Below are positions 62,893 through 64,000 of a DNA stretch of 64,000 nt, piece by piece; positions within the stretch are counted from its first letter, which is position 1; every line of letters begins with the position of its first letter. The notes below the pieces were generated by a model. It saw only the letters and a program-made list of their open reading frames with translations. It ran no database searches and was not told where the DNA came from. The translations under genes and the position numbers were made by a program. The stretch lies in NCBI GenBank assembly GCA_949128115.1, contig OX421963.1:91583602-91647601 (forward strand), read 5' to 3'. This DNA is from Anaspis maculata. Lineage: Eukaryota > Arthropoda > Insecta > Coleoptera > Scraptiidae.

Positions 62893-63080
62893 TCACTGTT
62901 CGCCGTGCATGTTGTTCAAATGTCTTTTGAGGTAAAACTTTCGATGTGCGCCGTAAGAGCACAGGTGACAAGTGAACCTGGGCGGCAGCCCGCATTCGTA
63001 GTTCAAGTGGTAGTTCAAAAGCGATCGATTTCTGTACGTTCTTCTGTTGCATTTCGGGCAAGGGAACTTGGGCAAGAGCT
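62893..63080 (-). CDS. lola: lola-type zinc-finger terminal exon 32 (most 5' in window)
   Basis: TCTGTTTCAG precedes LLPKFPCPKCNRRTYRNRSL. Finger 1 is C-X2-C-X13-H-X4-C ending HLNYEC. The linker is GLPPRFT. Finger 2 CHLCSYGAHRKFYLKRH ends HLNNMH. The tail GEQ is followed by TGA, 61 residues. It is the intact twin of pair 1 at 61613-61944 and shows where that exon should stop. AATAAA at 62862-62867 lies 26 bases past the stop. Confidence 0.89.
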
Positions 63081-63559
63081 CTGAAACAGAAAAAATCACC
63101 ACAATTATTAGTGAGTCAACAACATTATCTTGATTGGGTTCTGAAGAGCTGCATATTCTGGTGATCTGTAATTGGCTCGCTGATGCACTCAAGCTCGATA
63201 ACCAATTGAAAGACAGAGGGTTCTCAAGGGTGACATGGTATCATCATCGGCATTTCTGTAACTTTATTATCATAAACGGGTTATAATTGTATTGTAACCC
63301 GGGCACAAAGGGGTTAAACGCAAAGAGCCATAACAGACGATGTATTTAAGGCGGGACAAATCAGTCAATTACAGTTTCAGCTTACTCCAAAGCACACCAG
63401 AGCTACTCTATGCGCGACCACCAAAGGCGAAGGTCCGTACAATCGAAGAAAGAGAGAGACGCCGTCTCTAGCAGCAACGAGACAGAAAAAACAAACCGCT
63501 TCGCATTTTAGCGATAAGGAGCACGGAAGCAGGACAGCGAGGAGGACGGAGTCCAAGCA

Positions 63560-63640
63560 CTCGTCGCTATTTTCCGTGCGACGTCGGCGGATTTACAAGT
63601 CAATGCACGATCCATGTGACCGGATAACGATCGAACTGAT
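63560..63640 (-). repeat. GC-rich interspersed repeat, inverted copy
   Basis: TTTTCCGTGCGACGTCGGCG followed by TTACAAGTCAATGCACGATC and CATGTGACCGGATAACGATC is a diverged reverse-complement copy of the 5465-5560 family. Confidence 0.45.
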
Positions 63641-63854
63641 TTGATGATTATGGATTTAATTACACACATTTTTTATACGGTTTACACATGGTCGATGTAG
63701 TACATTGAAACTTGATACAACAGGTAAGTGGTGAGATAACGGAGTTGTTTCTACTTACATTGCGCGATGAAACAAAATGAATAGAGAAATACATTATCAA
63801 AAGTTGGACGATGAGACTAGCAAGGGCTCTCGCTACAACGTGAATCTATCGATT

Positions 63855-64000
63855 AAAAAACCAGGAACGGATTTCCCCGAAACGAATTTCCCGGAAGTAA
63901 TTTCCCCTGGTAGGAATTTCCCCAGAAGTTATTCCACCGGAATGAACTTCCCTCGGAAATGATTTTTCCTGGAAGGAATTTCTCCAGAATTAGTTGTATC
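63855..64000 (+). repeat. short tandem repeat, AATTTCCCC family
   Basis: About eight imperfect units of 17-18 bases of the type GGAATTTCCCCNGAAGN occur to the window edge. The GGAA...TTCC core makes each unit locally palindromic. It continues beyond base 64000. Confidence 0.6.

Larger units (their letters stand above)
1541..63080 (-). other. lola: lola-like array of alternative 3' terminal exons
   Basis: A single transcription unit is inferred from 34 short minus-strand exons that share one architecture. Each has an AG acceptor, two bases completing a split codon, a C2HC finger, a linker usually reading ECGKxPxF, a C2H2 finger, and a stop a few codons later (two exons carry another Cys-rich module). 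Every exon length minus two is divisible by three, so all can follow the same upstream donor. In known lola genes this design gives many nuclear transcription factors sharing an N-terminal BTB domain, made by alternative and trans-splicing. The common BTB exons are not in the window and should lie above base 64000. Other genes and repeats sit inside this span. Being lola rather than another BTB gene is inferred from finger sequence and arrangement. Confidence 0.85.

Overview
The window looks like insect chromosomal DNA. It is intron- and repeat-rich, with no bacterial-style operons. The recognisable genes are arthropod families: lola-type BTB zinc-finger terminal exons, a DUF4806 gene, a Penelope-like reverse transcriptase, Gypsy-like reverse transcriptase scraps and a Polinton/adintovirus-like protein. 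Interstitial (TCAGG)n tracts match the telomere repeat known from many beetles, so Coleoptera is a reasonable but unproven guess.

The backbone is a very large array of alternative 3' terminal exons of a longitudinals-lacking (lola)-like transcription factor, all on the minus strand. I find 32 zinc-finger exons with an intact reading frame, one further zinc-finger pair packed into an existing exon in another frame, two cysteine-rich non-C2H2 exons with a piggyBac-tail-like pattern, and one decayed exon. Each begins at a 3' splice acceptor, contributes two bases to a split codon, and runs 56-109 codons to a stop. About 20 have an AATAAA-type signal close behind the stop. No BTB-coding or other constitutive exon is visible; these would lie beyond base 64000, so one common 5' part is presumably joined to any one of these 3' ends by cis- or trans-splicing. 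The finger pair is nearly always C-X2-C-X12-H-X4-C followed by C-X2-C-X12-H-X3-5-H.

Layout. 1-0.9 kb: Penelope-like fragment with a hammerhead-like motif. 1.5-4.5 kb: four lola exons with zinc-knuckle relics between them. 4.5-9.9 kb: repeat block present in three copies, one interrupted by a fold-back element. 10-12.8 kb: three zinc-finger and two Cys-rich exons. 13.2-18.2 kb: satellite flanked by TCAGG tracts. 18.4-20.2 kb: four exons. 21.5-22.9 kb: second fold-back element. 22.9-27.4 kb: two satellites, the second an inverted copy of the 13-17 kb satellite. 28.4-29.6 kb: DUF4806 gene. 30.8-35.4 kb: AT-rich satellite, then a zinc-knuckle tandem array. 35.5-40.1 kb: seven exons. 42.05-45.33 kb: mobile element with two divergent spliced genes. 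46.1-47.2 kb: three exons. 47.7-50.6 kb: six-unit tandem repeat. 50.9-51.8 kb: three exons. 52.26-52.9 kb: internally deleted copy of the 42-45 kb element, followed by tandem repeats. 54.8-63.1 kb: the last exons, including a dual-frame one at 61.6-61.9 kb, mixed with zinc-knuckle and reverse-transcriptase relics. 63.3-64 kb: repeats.

How it works together: the exons encode interchangeable DNA-binding C-termini for one BTB protein, and close paralogues sit side by side, so the array has grown by local duplication. Almost everything between the exons is mobile-element or satellite DNA. Most open frames in those stretches are chance.
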